A stretch of DNA of 64,000 bases from positions 1-64,000 of the forward strand of contig NBIV01000010.1 in the NCBI GenBank assembly GCA_003194525.1, read 5' to 3'. Source of the stretch: Gracilariopsis chorda (lineage: Eukaryota; Rhodophyta; Florideophyceae; Gracilariales; Gracilariaceae). The notes beneath the pieces are model-generated. The model worked only from the letters and a program-made list of their open reading frames with translations, had not been told where the DNA came from and did not search any database. A program made the position numbers and the translations under genes. Positions 29,883 to 39,982 of the stretch are shown here, in pieces. The number at the start of each line of letters is the position of its first letter. Within the stretch, counting starts at the first letter, position 1.

Positions 29883-30438
29883 TCATGCATGAAAGGTAGG
29901 TTGAATTTGTTCCAACTCTTTTGGTAATTCTAGTTCATAGGCTCTGGATTCTGCGAATACTGTTTTAACTAAGTAAGATCCTAAAAACTTGGGAGATAGC
30001 TTTTTGACTTGACCTGACTTTAAGTTCATATTTCGCGTACCCAGGACCACTTTATCTCCTTCTTTGAAAACTCGTTCTTTTCGTTTCTTGTCTGCGTCGT
30101 CTATCATGCTTAGATTACTTTCTGTTATTGCCGACTTTGCTATTTCAGTGGCATACTTGATTCTTTCTAAAACTTTTTCCGTAGCTTCGACTGTTGTTGG
30201 AACTTCCTCATGGTGTAAGATGTCTGTAATATGCACGGGATTTTGCCCATATTTCAGGAAGAATGTGGTCATATTTGTTGCTTTATTTGTGTCATTATTG
30301 TATGCAAATTCAAGACTAGGGAGATATGTATCCCAATCTCTTTGAGTGTAACTAATGAAGCATCGAAGCATTTCTTCTAACGTTCTGAAAGATCGTTCTG
30401 ATTGGCCATCAGTTTGCGGATGAAATGTCGTTCATAAG
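29883..30438 (-). pseudogene. Family F integrase, C-terminal half of the core
   Basis: From the solo LTR at 30439 downward the frame reads FHPQTDGQSERSFRTLEE, containing the third catalytic residue Glu (GQSER), then LEFAYNNDTNKATNMTTFF and the C-terminal GDKVVLGTRNMNL ... LSPKFLGSYLVK. It continues the frame at 31655-31240 exactly across the LTR insertion. Otherwise well preserved up to the stop at 29883. Confidence 0.85.
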
Positions 30439-31234
30439 TGAAGTGCAATGTCCTCAGAGAGGGATTCTTGGTACTTGTTTGATTTCCCGAATGTTTCGGT
30501 AATGTAGTCATTGCAGGAACTACGACCACTAATAGTGGATTTGACACGTGGGACACGGAAGAGTCCATTGGCGGTTGGCCACAGTAGTGGGCATGAACTA
30601 CCAAAGTGGAGTAATTTAGTTAATTCTAATTATTATTTTTACACCCATTTCTGGGATGGTTAGTACTTAGTGCGCCGGCGAGTTGCTGTTGCACCAGTAA
30701 AACTTCCCCAACAAGGGACCCCAACCTGGGAAATTGGCTCTAGACCTCACCGCCTTCGCGTGTTCTCTACTCCTCTTTGGAGGGAAACACCGTCGCATAC
30801 GGGAAGTATAACCCCCTTTCCTATCTAAAGGACCCAAGTATTCGGACTGTTATTCCAGCTGTCTTGGTGTTCGCCTTGTATAAGGTTTATTTACCGGCAC
30901 GGCCACTAGTCTTCGTCACGACACTCGTGACTCAGCTCCCCTTTACTTTTCCCTTTGTAGGGTGGCTTTCCCACTACCTATGGCTCGTGTTCGCGCGTGC
31001 GACTAACGTGGAAACCTCATCTCTCTAGAGGACGACCACCTCCATACACCGCTCCTGCGGATACCCGATTCTTGCCTCAACCTCCCTGAGCAAGTCGCGA
31101 CGAGTGGCCTCGGCCTTACAACTCGACATAGTCGTGCCACTCGTGGGAGGGCTCTACCCAACTGGGCTCACCTCTAACGAGGAAAGATACCGAATGTCTT
31201 TCAGTGCATTCCCGCTTCCGGGCATTGCACTACA
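30439..31234 (+). repeat. Solo LTR, family A variant, with target duplication ATAAG
   Basis: Begins TGAAGTGCAATGTCC and ends GGCATTGCACTACA. Flanked by ATAAG on both sides (30434-30438, 31235-31239). It is a diverged relative of the family A LTR in + sense. Hairpins present: CCGT/ACGG (30790/30799), CCTT/AAGG (30874/30882), GTCACG/CGTGAC (30915/30926), CCGC/GCGG (31049/31057), ACGAGTGGC/GCCACTCGT (31100/31136), CCCG/CGGG (31211/31219). Inserted in the integrase of family F just before the HPQTDG motif. Confidence 0.9.
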
Positions 31235-32010
31235 ATAAGTTCAGTTTCACTTTCAAGGTTCGCATTAGTTCTTTCCAGAAGCTTCCTGTAAATCTTGAAT
31301 CTTGGTCTGATATTATTTTCCGCAGTAGTCCATGGTGTTTATGCACTTCTTTATTATAAAATACTTTTGCTGTATCTTTCGCATTTACATTGGATTTCAT
31401 TGGTATAAGATGCGTTCTCTTTGATATTTTGTCCACAACTACTAACGTGGAACACATTTCGTTTTTGGTTTTTGGCAAATCGAATATGAAATCCATTGAT
31501 ATGACTTCCCACTTTTTCCTGGGAGGTGGAAATGGTCCTAATATACCTTGTGATCTTTGATTACGACTTTTAGAAGTTTGACATTCATAGCAGTGTTTAA
31601 CGCATTCCTTAATATCTTTATTCATCTTTGGCCAGAAATAAGATCTTCTGATCAAAACTTTAGTTTTCTAAGAACCTGTATGAGCGCCCAGTATAGATAT
31701 ATGACAATCATAATAGTATTTGATATCTTAATTCCACTTCTGGAATACGTAGACGATTCTCAAGGTCTCATCTATTATTTCTTCTCTAAACTGGTTCTTT
31801 ATGGTTATTCATTACATTTTTAAAGAACGCATCTTGTACATAATCTGTAATTAGTCTTTTTGATACTTTTTCTGGTACTTGAATTGTCGTTATAGTCATA
31901 AATGTCTTTATAAAATCAACTGATACTTCGTGTATTTCTTTGTCTTTTCTTGATCATGCATCGGCAACTTTTTTTAGTTTGCCTTTGATATATTTGATCT
32001 CGTAATCAAC
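31235..32010 (-). pseudogene. Family F RNase H end and integrase N-half
   Basis: Directly below the family A element (32010) the frame reads VDYEIKYIKGKLKKVADA, the end of RNase H, with a stop in place of the Leu of the usual ADALSR. A shifted linker follows, then 31655-31240 gives the integrase: RRSYFWPKMNKDIKECVKHC-YEC (zinc site), SMDFIFDLP with the first Asp, and ISDQDSRFTGSFW with the second. Cut at 31234 by the solo LTR. Confidence 0.8.
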
Positions 32011-32842
32011 TGTGGTGCAATGCCCCAAAGGGGAAAAACACCGAAAGAAGTTCGGGATCTTCCTCTCACAAGGTGAACCCAGTTGGGTAGAGCCCTCCCA
32101 CAGGTGTCACGGCGAAGCCGGTTTGTAAGACCAGGGACACCTGTCGCGACTCGCGCAGGGAGGTGAAGGCGAAGAATCGGTATCCGCGTGAGCGGGGTGT
32201 GATCCTCAGTAGAGGTATGTTTCCACGTGAGTGGGGGTGTGTGAGCGGATGCGCACACGAGGGCCGCGGATAGCGGGAGGTGCTACCCTAAAAAGGGGAA
32301 GAAGGAAGGGCGAAGAGGAGGAAGAGAGGACGAAGTGAGTCGCGAGAGCGACGGGGGTGAACGGCGATGCCGGTAACAATATCCCTATACAGGGCGAACC
32401 ACCAATGCAATTTGAATAATATGACTCCCAGTGATGGGTCCCTTTAGATGTGCAAGGGCGTTAGATGTACCGTGGTTCACGGCGTTTCCCTCCAAGGAGG
32501 AGTAGAGCACGCGCGCAAGCGGTAACAACTAGAGCCAATTCCCCAGGTTGGGGTACCTTGTTGGGGAAGGTTTACTGGTGCGACGGCAGTGCGCCGTCGC
32601 ACTAAGTACTAGCTTCCCAGAAATGGGTGTGAAAATAATAAATAATATTAACTAAAATACTCCACATTTCGTGGCAACATCCACTACTGTGGCCTGTGGC
32701 CAACCGCCAATTGACCCAAAACTGTGCCCCACGTGTCCATACCCACCATTGTGGGGCGTAGTTCATATACACACTACACAACCGATAATATCGGGAAAAC
32801 GATCAAGTACCAGGAATCCCTCCCTGAGGGCGTCGCACTTCA
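32011..32842 (-). repeat. 3' LTR of the complete family A element
   Basis: 832 bp. On the + strand it runs from TGTGGTGCAATGCC to GTCGCACTTCA. The internal side at 32843-32857 is the complement of a polypurine tract with nine Gs. ACAGGTGTC (32100-32108) and GACACCTGT (32136-32144) form a 9-bp stem. A seven-base duplication (GGCCTGT near 32690) is absent from the other LTR. Confidence 0.92.
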
Positions 32843-32845
32843 TAT

Positions 32846-32857
32846 CCCCCCCCTAAG
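32846..32857 (-). other. Polypurine tract of family A
   Basis: On the element strand, a purine run with nine consecutive Gs ending three bases before the 3' LTR. It is the expected primer site for plus-strand DNA synthesis. The antisense ORF begins only 42 bases away on the other strand. Confidence 0.75.
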
Positions 32858-32898
32858 ACGGGAAAACGACCGTGGACGCGGAGGAATCCCAGACGAAA

Positions 32899-34686
32899 AT
32901 GGGTGATAAAAGCGCGTGCTCCGTCTCCGGTTCTCCGGTAAATCCCTCTGCATCAGAGTCACCAAGCGCACAAACGACAACAACAGCCACCCTCGACAAG
33001 GGAGAAATGAACGACGACAATAACATCAACAACCACAGCCAACCTCCGAGGCTTCTCGGGCGATACACCACCGGTTTCCGGTCAGTTCCCCTGCCTCAGG
33101 GCGATCGACATCCGGTACAACCGGGAAACATGGCTGCTGCAGCCGACCATCCCTTCGCACTACCACCTTCGGTGGTGTCCTCCGGAGCCACTCCGGTGTC
33201 CAACTGGCCAACCTACAACACCCTGGTGGGGCTCAACCCCATGAATCAGAATCACGCCTCGCGCCTGCGCCTTGCCCCGTGGTTCCACCCGGTCGCTGTC
33301 CTCAATGAGAGATTGGTCACCGCTTATGTGGATGGCTCAGACACCCTTCCGGGGGATCTGTCCAGAGCAGTCACCACATCGTGGGATTGGCGTCACCGGA
33401 TTGCGATTCCGCGTCACCACCTCCGAAGACATTCGGGTGAGACCGTCACTGCAGCGCAGACCGCGTTGACGCGCATGGCGTACCAACGGCAGAGCCGGGC
33501 TCCATTCGATGTACCGGTCCCACCGGAGTTTGGCTTCGACGTTAGCTACTTCCGCACTCGCGGGGAGATTGGGTACGGCGAGAACCTGTTCCGCCTCGAG
33601 ACCCTCGCTTGGAGGAATTTCCCCGCAGCGCGGCAAGAAGCCCTCTGTTGGGAGCGCCCGATTATTCGGGCGGAGTTCAGGTACCTTCCCCGGCAATACC
33701 GGTCCAACTTTCTCCAAAACTCCATCCGCTACGAGCGGCGTTGGCGATCCCGATTCGGGTATTTCATCCCGTATCAGAACGTGGAGATAGAGCGGATTGC
33801 GCGGCCTCACCGACTAGGTCGGTATGTAGCACTCCCCGAGTGGTGGCGCTTCCATGAAGCCTGCCGGGGGTGCTACATAGAACTCCCGCCGGTACTTACG
33901 TACCTCGGTTCGCTGCTCATGCAGGATCCCCGGTCGGGGTTGTGGTCCGTAGTGGTTACGGAGTGGGCGGCCCGCACTGCGGCTTATATCCTCAACGAGG
34001 GGTACGACCAGTATCGTCTCTGGTTCCTTCAACCGCGTGTGCGGGCAGCGATCCGAAACCTGGATCTTCGCATCCCCCTTGGGGGCCAGGCCAACAATGA
34101 AGAGGTCCTCCTATTACTTGGGTACATCGACAGCGTTAGCTGGAGTGAGGTCCCGCTGGAGCAAAGCGGTCGTCTGGATGGCGGCAGCGGTAACACCGGT
34201 GGTACGGTACTCGGTAGAAACACAGCCCTTGCGGGGGATTTTATCTACTTCGACCCCTGGGAGTTCCGGGAAATTTCCTCCGAGGAGGCGCGCGAGCTTC
34301 GCGATACGCCCCGGCATGTGCCGGAAGACCACCCGGTGGGGTACGTCGATTCTGACGACTACTACCGCGCATACGGCGGGGATGACCCAATGGTCGATAA
34401 CGAACCGGAAGAACCCGGGGAGATGGACGTAGAGGAAACCGGCACTAGCGCGGAAGCTTTCCCAGAGGGGGTATCTCCCGCCGAGCCGGCTGCTGACCCT
34501 TCGGTGGCAAAAGCCGGACCTTCTATCCCCAGCGGGGTGACGGCGAATGAAAACGAGATCATCGCACGTTTTCTCCGGGGTGCCGGTCTTAGCGCTGCCG
34601 AGGTATCGGGGGATGTCACCACCATGGCGGACGCGTTGGCCTACCGCCTTGCTGGTGGTTACGCCCCAGGCAACGGCGAAGAGTGA
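32899..34686 (+). CDS. Antisense accessory gene of the family A chromovirus
   Basis: Open for 595 codons from ATG 32899 (MGDKSACSVSGSPVN); the same frame is open 9 codons further up from a GTG. It runs opposite to gag-pol and ends 191 bases from the end of pol. N-terminal ~100 residues are Ser/Pro/Thr/Asn-rich; the middle is rich in Trp, Arg and Tyr (APWFHP, SYFRTRGEIGYGENL, AEFRYLPRQYRSNF, RSRFGYFIPYQNVEIER, LPEWWRF, VTEWAARTAAYIL); the C-terminus is acidic (DDPMVDNEPEEPGEMD) with a short helical end. No signal peptide, membrane span or known domain. The related gene at 3696-1797 has the same blocks, so the protein is conserved between two diverged elements. The start is 57 bases from the 3' LTR, so transcription in antisense from that LTR is likely. 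Antisense extra ORFs exist in some plant Ty3/gypsy lineages; I cannot tell whether this one is related. Confidence 0.8.
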   Translation: MGDKSACSVSGSPVNPSASESPSAQTTTTATLDKGEMNDDNNINNHSQPPRLLGRYTTGFRSVPLPQGDRHPVQPGNMAAAADHPFALPPSVVSSGATPVSNWPTYNTLVGLNPMNQNHASRLRLAPWFHPVAVLNERLVTAYVDGSDTLPGDLSRAVTTSWDWRHRIAIPRHHLRRHSGETVTAAQTALTRMAYQRQSRAPFDVPVPPEFGFDVSYFRTRGEIGYGENLFRLETLAWRNFPAARQEALCWERPIIRAEFRYLPRQYRSNFLQNSIRYERRWRSRFGYFIPYQNVEIERIARPHRLGRYVALPEWWRFHEACRGCYIELPPVLTYLGSLLMQDPRSGLWSVVVTEWAARTAAYILNEGYDQYRLWFLQPRVRAAIRNLDLRIPLGGQANNEEVLLLLGYIDSVSWSEVPLEQSGRLDGGSGNTGGTVLGRNTALAGDFIYFDPWEFREISSEEARELRDTPRHVPEDHPVGYVDSDDYYRAYGGDDPMVDNEPEEPGEMDVEETGTSAEAFPEGVSPAEPAADPSVAKAGPSIPSGVTANENEIIARFLRGAGLSAAEVSGDVTTMADALAYRLAGGYAPGNGEE

Positions 34687-34877
34687 GCCTCTTTTGTCCA
34701 GTTTCCTGGTGTTCCTTCCCTGGCTATGCCAGTTAGTGTAGTGTGGTATTGTGGGGAGCTAGCTGCTCCCTTGAATAAACTTTCCCGTTTAGAACGGTGC
34801 TTCTCGGTTGAGTTCCCCGTCTTCGACGGACCTTGCATTGTTATCCTTTCCTATCGCTCTCCGCTCGCGCGGCAACG
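34687..34877. terminator. Convergent 3' spacer with hairpins and AATAAA
   Basis: Gap between the antisense gene and the end of pol. It holds GGGAGC/GCTCCC with loop TAGCT (34754-34770), CCGT/ACGG (about 34788-34800), CCGTC/GACGG with loop TTC (about 34828-34840) and a GAATAAAC poly(A)-signal-like hexamer on + near 34773. A shared two-way 3' end is likely but inferred. Confidence 0.4.
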
Positions 34878-35627
34878 TTACCCAACTTGGGCATTAACCA
34901 GCGTGGCTGGGGCTGCAGTTCCCGTTTGACGGTGGTATCGCACGACCTGCGACCGTGGGAGGTGTTCAATTGGCTCCCACGTATCCCCACTGGGGTCGTA
35001 CCCGTACCAGCGGATGCGGTATTGTAGAATACCATCCTGGTCCCAGGTGTGTCCGACAAGTCGGTCTACTACGAACTTTCGTTCGTAGACCTGCCGGCCG
35101 TGCCAGGTGGTGGTTGTACTTCCTTGCGGGGGCTGCCCGCTGTGCGGTATAATGTCCCTTAGCAGGGTGTTCGGCGATAACTCCGGCGTTGCCGTGCGCT
35201 GTGATAGTGGCCGCTGCTCATGCGGGAAGATATCCCTCAAGAGGGTGTGTTGTGCCACGGTTTTCACCGGCAAGTCATTCCCCATTGGGGCAGGTTCATT
35301 TCCGCTTTCGCGGTATTGCGGGCGAACTGCCAGTCGGAGGGGGACTTGGGTTCCGCCTTCGCGGTTGAGCTCACGAACCGCGAGTTTGCGGGAAGATGAC
35401 CGCTCCTGCGGAATCGGCATTTCCACAATCCCCTGGGGGGTCCCGTGCGACACGGTGATTGGGTGGCAAACCGCCTCCCTGCCAAGCGCACGAGCGCTCT
35501 GCACCATACGTTCCGGCGATGCCGTGGTGTCCCCGGCTATTGACGGGTTGCCTGGGGCTAACTCCGGTACACCGGTATTTTGGTCAAAATTCCCCTTTGG
35601 GGGGTGCCGAGCAGGTGCCGATGACAC
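34878..35627 (-). pseudogene. Family A pol C-terminus with chromodomain
   Basis: A 249-codon frame. The last ~70 residues are a chromodomain: YERKFVVDRLVGHTWDQDG, YRIRWYGYDPSGDTWEPIEH, LPRSQVVRYHRQ. Before it is a long Pro/Arg/Glu linker with a repeated motif (NTLLRDI-PH, twice: HTLLRDIFPH, NTLLRDIIPH). It is out of frame with the upstream segment ending at 35648, so a frameshift near 35650 breaks pol here. Confidence 0.88.
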
Positions 35628-35647
35628 CCTTTTCAGGGGCTTGGCCG

Positions 35648-36178
35648 CTAAGTGCGGTGCACCGTCTCCACGCGGAGGAGCAGCGTCCGGGATGGCCGGT
35701 TTCGAGCGTGCGATGGCGTGCGCTTTTTCCGAGTTCCTCGGTTCTTCCCCGCAGCGTTGCGAAAACGAGTGTTCTCCTCCCCCTTCTTAGACGGAGCGGC
35801 GGGATAAGGGATAACATTCCCCGCCTGGCGGGTATAAATGCGCGCCAGTGGAGCAGACGTGGTAGGGGCGGGCGCTGAGAGGCCCGAATTACCCGGCTGA
35901 GCCGGTGAGTCCGACAGAGTCGGTAGGTCTGAGAGTCCCCGGCTGGGGTGTGGTAGTACCGTAGGCCTAGTACTCCCGGAGGATTCCGGTGTTGCAGAGT
36001 CCGTAGAAACGGGGTTGCCTGGATCCAGAACTACCTCTGACGAGGGAGGAGGGGCAAGGACAACACGATCACGGGAAATCCGTTCGTGCCTGTCGCCCAT
36101 CTCTACCACGACAGTGTCGGTGTTAACAGAGATGACCTTGAAGGGTCCGTCCGCCACAGGCGAGAGTTTGTGACGCAT
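35648..36178 (-). pseudogene. Family A pol, post-integrase segment
   Basis: Begins MRHKLSPVADGPFKVISV, with RHERISRDRV and a proline-rich linker. The frame is open upstream to about 36230 (NNYVFIKKEYYNPERE) and matches the left element at 1-343. A one-base shift in a C run near 36232-36236 separates it from the integrase frame. Confidence 0.85.
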
Positions 36179-37113
36179 CTCCCGTTCCGGGTTGTAGTAC
36201 TCCTTCTTGATGAAGACGTAGTTATTTGCCCGAATCGGGGGGTCTTTCCTCGCAAGCGAGCGTCAAAATCCCGCTTGTAAGCGGCTTGGGCCCGTGCCAT
36301 AGACTTCCGCGCAGCGGGGACCAGCTTGGAAAGCCATTGCTTCCATTTCTGCCGGTAGATACCGACAGATGCGAAATTTTCCAAGGTAGCTTGGGGTTCC
36401 AGCGCCACAGGCAGGGGTGTTATAGATACAACCAACTCGAATGGCGAAACTCCGGTAGTCCGGTGTACCTGCGTATTGTACGCGTAGGTTACCGCATCAG
36501 CGTACATGTCCCAGTTCTTTGGGTGGTCTGCGACGTAGGAACGTAACGCCGCGAGTAACGTCCGGTTAAACCGTTCAACTTGCCCATTACACTGGGGGTG
36601 GTAGGTAGTCGTGAACAAGTTCTTGACATCCAGGATGCGACAAACATCCTGGAAGAACTTGCTCACGAACTGTTTCCCGTTATCGGAGAGCACCTCCACG
36701 GGGGGACCGTAGACGAAAATCCAGTGCGTCACCAGAGCCTGGGCCACCGTGAGAGCGGTTATCCTCCGAAGAGGGACAGTCCGTACCACCTTAGAAAAGC
36801 GGTCGGTAATAACAAGAAGAAACTTGTTTCCACGTTTCGTGGTGAGTAATGGTCCGAGAATATCGATCGCGATAAACTCGAGCGGCGCCCTTGCGGGGAA
36901 TAGTTTCATCTTCTTCGCATTTTTGCGGAGTTTGACGCGATTCTTCGCGCATTCGCTACAAAACCGCACAGTTGCGTAGCAATCCACCACCATTGCGGGC
37001 CAATAGAAATCCCTTCGCAGGGTTAGGTAGAGTTTCCTCCCACCTGGGTGACCTCCAATGGGGGCGTAGTGTGATAGATGTAACACCCGCGATTGCAGGG
37101 AATGTGGTACCAC
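36103..37113 (-). pseudogene. Family A integrase
   Basis: Zinc-binding site HLSHYAPIGGHPGGRK ... CSECAKNR, then the catalytic core with IAIDILGPL (Asp), VLSDNGKQFVSKFF (Asp) and YHPQCNGQVERFNRTL (Glu), and WDMYADAVTYAYNTQVHRTT. All three acidic residues are present. It joins the RNase H frame across one in-frame TAA (KV-stop-AHPQIVVPHSLQS) at about 37129, and shifts frame near 36232. Apart from those it is complete. Confidence 0.92.
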
Positions 37114-37128
37114 AATCTGTGGGTGGGC

Positions 37129-37770
37129 TTAGACCTTCCTTACGAGGTAGCCTTTGTCGTTTACCCCGAAAGGGAGATCTTCACCACCGTTGATACGGGC
37201 ACGAATCCTCGTACAGAATGGGTTGCCGAATTGTTCTCGGATCATTTCTTCCGGTGATACCGGTACAAAGTTTCCCGGTAACGGGTTCTCAGATTCATCT
37301 CGCGATGCGAGTAGTTCGTCAAAGTGAGCATCCTCGTCCCAGTTTTCTGGCCCAGCCTCGACGGCACATTCCGGATCATCCGGGTCCATGGCCATGAAAC
37401 ATGGGACTTCATCATCCTCCATTGGGAGTGCTTCCCCACTTGTGGGTAACCGCGACAAAGCGTCGGCCTGGGTGTTCTGTGCGCCCTTTTTATAAATGAC
37501 TTGAGAGTCATATTCCGCGAGGCGGAGTCTCCAGCGCTTGAGGCGTCCCGACGGGTCGGAGATATTCATTAACCACCTCAATGAGGAATGATCCGTGTGC
37601 ATGGTGAAGTGAACTCCCATAAGGTAGGGGTGCAGAGTGGTCATCGCCCATAGGATGGCGAGGCACTCTTTCTCCGATACGGAGTAGTTCCGCTCATGAA
37701 CATTGAGCGAACGTGACCAATAACCAATTGGATGTCGTTCCCCCTCGGGGTGGTTTGAAAAAGAGCACAC
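37129..37770 (-). pseudogene. Family A RNase H
   Basis: Frame with HPIGYWSRSLNVHERNYSV, EKECLAILWAM, TDHSSLRWLMN and the end TQADALSRLP, the RNase H of gypsy elements, then an acidic linker. It is out of frame with the reverse transcriptase frame, which it overlaps at 37641-37770; a one-base shift near 37700-37770 explains this. Confidence 0.9.
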
Positions 37771-39965
37771 CCGACTTGGTAATTGCTCGAGTCCGTATCT
37801 ACGGAGTATGGCAACCCAAGTTTTGGGAGATGTAGGATTGGTGCTGATGTGACAGCCTCCTTCAAGGAGTTGAAAGCTTCCGATTGCTCGGGCGTAAATG
37901 TTCCCAGTTTTGGGGGGTTCCCCTTTCGCAACAACGCGTTCAGGGGCGCCGCGGTATCCGAAAAGTTCGGGATAAACCGTCGATAGACGTTGACCAGCCG
38001 CAAAAAGGAGCGCAGTTCCGTTTGAGTACGGGGCTCTTTTGCCTCAACGAGGGGTTTGACTCGAGCTTTCTCGATCGCTAACCGTCCAGGACGGATAATG
38101 TGACCCAGATACTTCACAGTATCTGTGAAAAACTCGCATTTCCTCAACTTGAGGGTAATTCCCGCATCGCGGAGTACGGTCAGCACGTCTCGGACGTGAG
38201 TGAGATGGTCGTCCAACGAGTTGTAGAAGATGATAATATCATCAAGGTAGACCAGACAACTCCGCCACTTAAAGCGGTTGAGTAGAATATCTACTGCACG
38301 CTGAAAGGTGGCGGGGGCGTTGTTTAACCCAAATGGCATCCGCTTGAAGCAGTACGTTCCTGCGTGGCAGGTGAATGCGGTTTTATCGCGATCCTCCTGT
38401 CTGACAGGTACTTGCCAATATCCCCAATTGGCATCAAGGGCCGTAAAAACGGTGGCGTCTCCAAGGGAGTCAATGCACTCGTCCATACGAGGGATAGGGT
38501 ACGTGTCCCTAACGGTCACGGCATTGAGCCGGCGGTAGTCGACACAGAACCTCCAGGTTCCGTCGGCCTTTAAAGCCAGTACAACTGGGGATGCCCAGGG
38601 TGATTGAGCGGGCTCAATCACACCTGCGCGGAGCATCTTGTCCACTTGGGACTGCTCCTCTTCCCGAGCTTTCGGACCTGCCCTGTAAGGGGGTTGTGCA
38701 ACCGGTCGCGCACCGGGGATTGAATCGATCCAGTGTTCCGTTGCGTTAATCTCGCCAAGCGAGCCATCCCACATTGTGGTGAATTCCCGTAACATGGTAC
38801 GGAGTTTGTCGCAGTGCGACTCTGGCACGTGGCTGAAGTCCAGCGCTTCAAGTGCCTTTTCCGGATCAATCCGGTCGTTGCTTGATGGAGCATTGTCCTG
38901 TGGAACAGGTGTGGTTCGCAATTCCGAGTTACTCGGTATTTTCGACGCTGAAGTAGCGGTTTCCTCCCCCTCCTTAGACTTGACGTCTTCGGACGGCGGG
39001 GTGAACTCCTCAGAAGAGGTGGTAACACCGAGTACATCTGCGGCTGTCATCTTTGTTGGCAGCATTCCCATAGGATGGGGGGTTACACTCCCAATTACTT
39101 GGTGTTTGACCAGATACTGGGGGTGTTTGCCAAGGTTGGCAACCAATATCCGGAAAGGAACATCCGGGGAAATGGAGACAATTCCATTAGCCAGCGCCAG
39201 CCGGGATTTCTCGTACAACGAGGCGAGGGGTTGTATAACCCGAAGACCGTGTTGACGGGAATTTACCTGCACCCAGACTTGGGACTCAGCCGGTATAGAA
39301 ACCGAGGCAGCGACGCGGAGCTTGGTGGACTCGCGGGACGCGGGCGGTGGTTCCTGCGCAGCAGGGAGCGGAACTTGTTTCCGAGAGGACCGCTTTAGCG
39401 GGCGGCGAACAATCGGAACCGACGATCCGTCGTCAAGTTCTACACGCCTGAGGCGGGGCCTGATTGCGTCGACGAATCTGTCGCAGTAATCACATCCCAG
39501 TATGACTGGTGCTGCCAATGAACGGCAAACGATGAAGTCCAACTTCACCACAGAGGTACCAAGTCTCACGACGAGGTCCACTGTGCCCACCGTTTGTAAC
39601 GGATTGTTGTTCGCATCCGAAATGTCGGGGACCGCGTCAGAGCGGATACGAGACCGCACAAGCGGGGGTAACAATGATTCCACAACAAAGTTGGGGCCTG
39701 CACCTGTATCCAGGACGGTGAGAAACCTCACCATAAACTGGGGATCAAGGCCAAGGTCGGCATAGACCTTATAATTGCGCTTGGCCAAGACCAAGACTCT
39801 ACCGGGAATCCGGGGATTTTTACTCCGTATCCACGGGCGACGCAACACACCGAGGTGCGCAGAGTCCGCGTCAGCGGTGTCTTTCCTCGAGAGGACTTTC
39901 ACCGGGGAGCGAGGCGAGGACGCCTCGGGCCCCAACAGCCTCGTTCTTGAGGACGCCTCTCCCAA
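37641..39965 (-). pseudogene. Family A protease and reverse transcriptase
   Basis: The frame opens directly after the gag stop in another frame (TEGVSPLGEASSRTRLL). Aspartic protease at FLTVLDTGAGPNFV with APVILGCDY later; reverse transcriptase from WASPVVLALKADGTWRFCVDYRRLN, through FTALDANWGYWQVP, RMPFGLNNAPATFQ and the catalytic VYLDDIIIF to the thumb and FSDTAAPLNALLRKG. All key motifs are intact. The last ~30 residues are out of frame, so the break to RNase H lies near 37720-37770. Confidence 0.93.
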
Positions 39966-39982
39966 AGGGGAGACTCCCTCAG

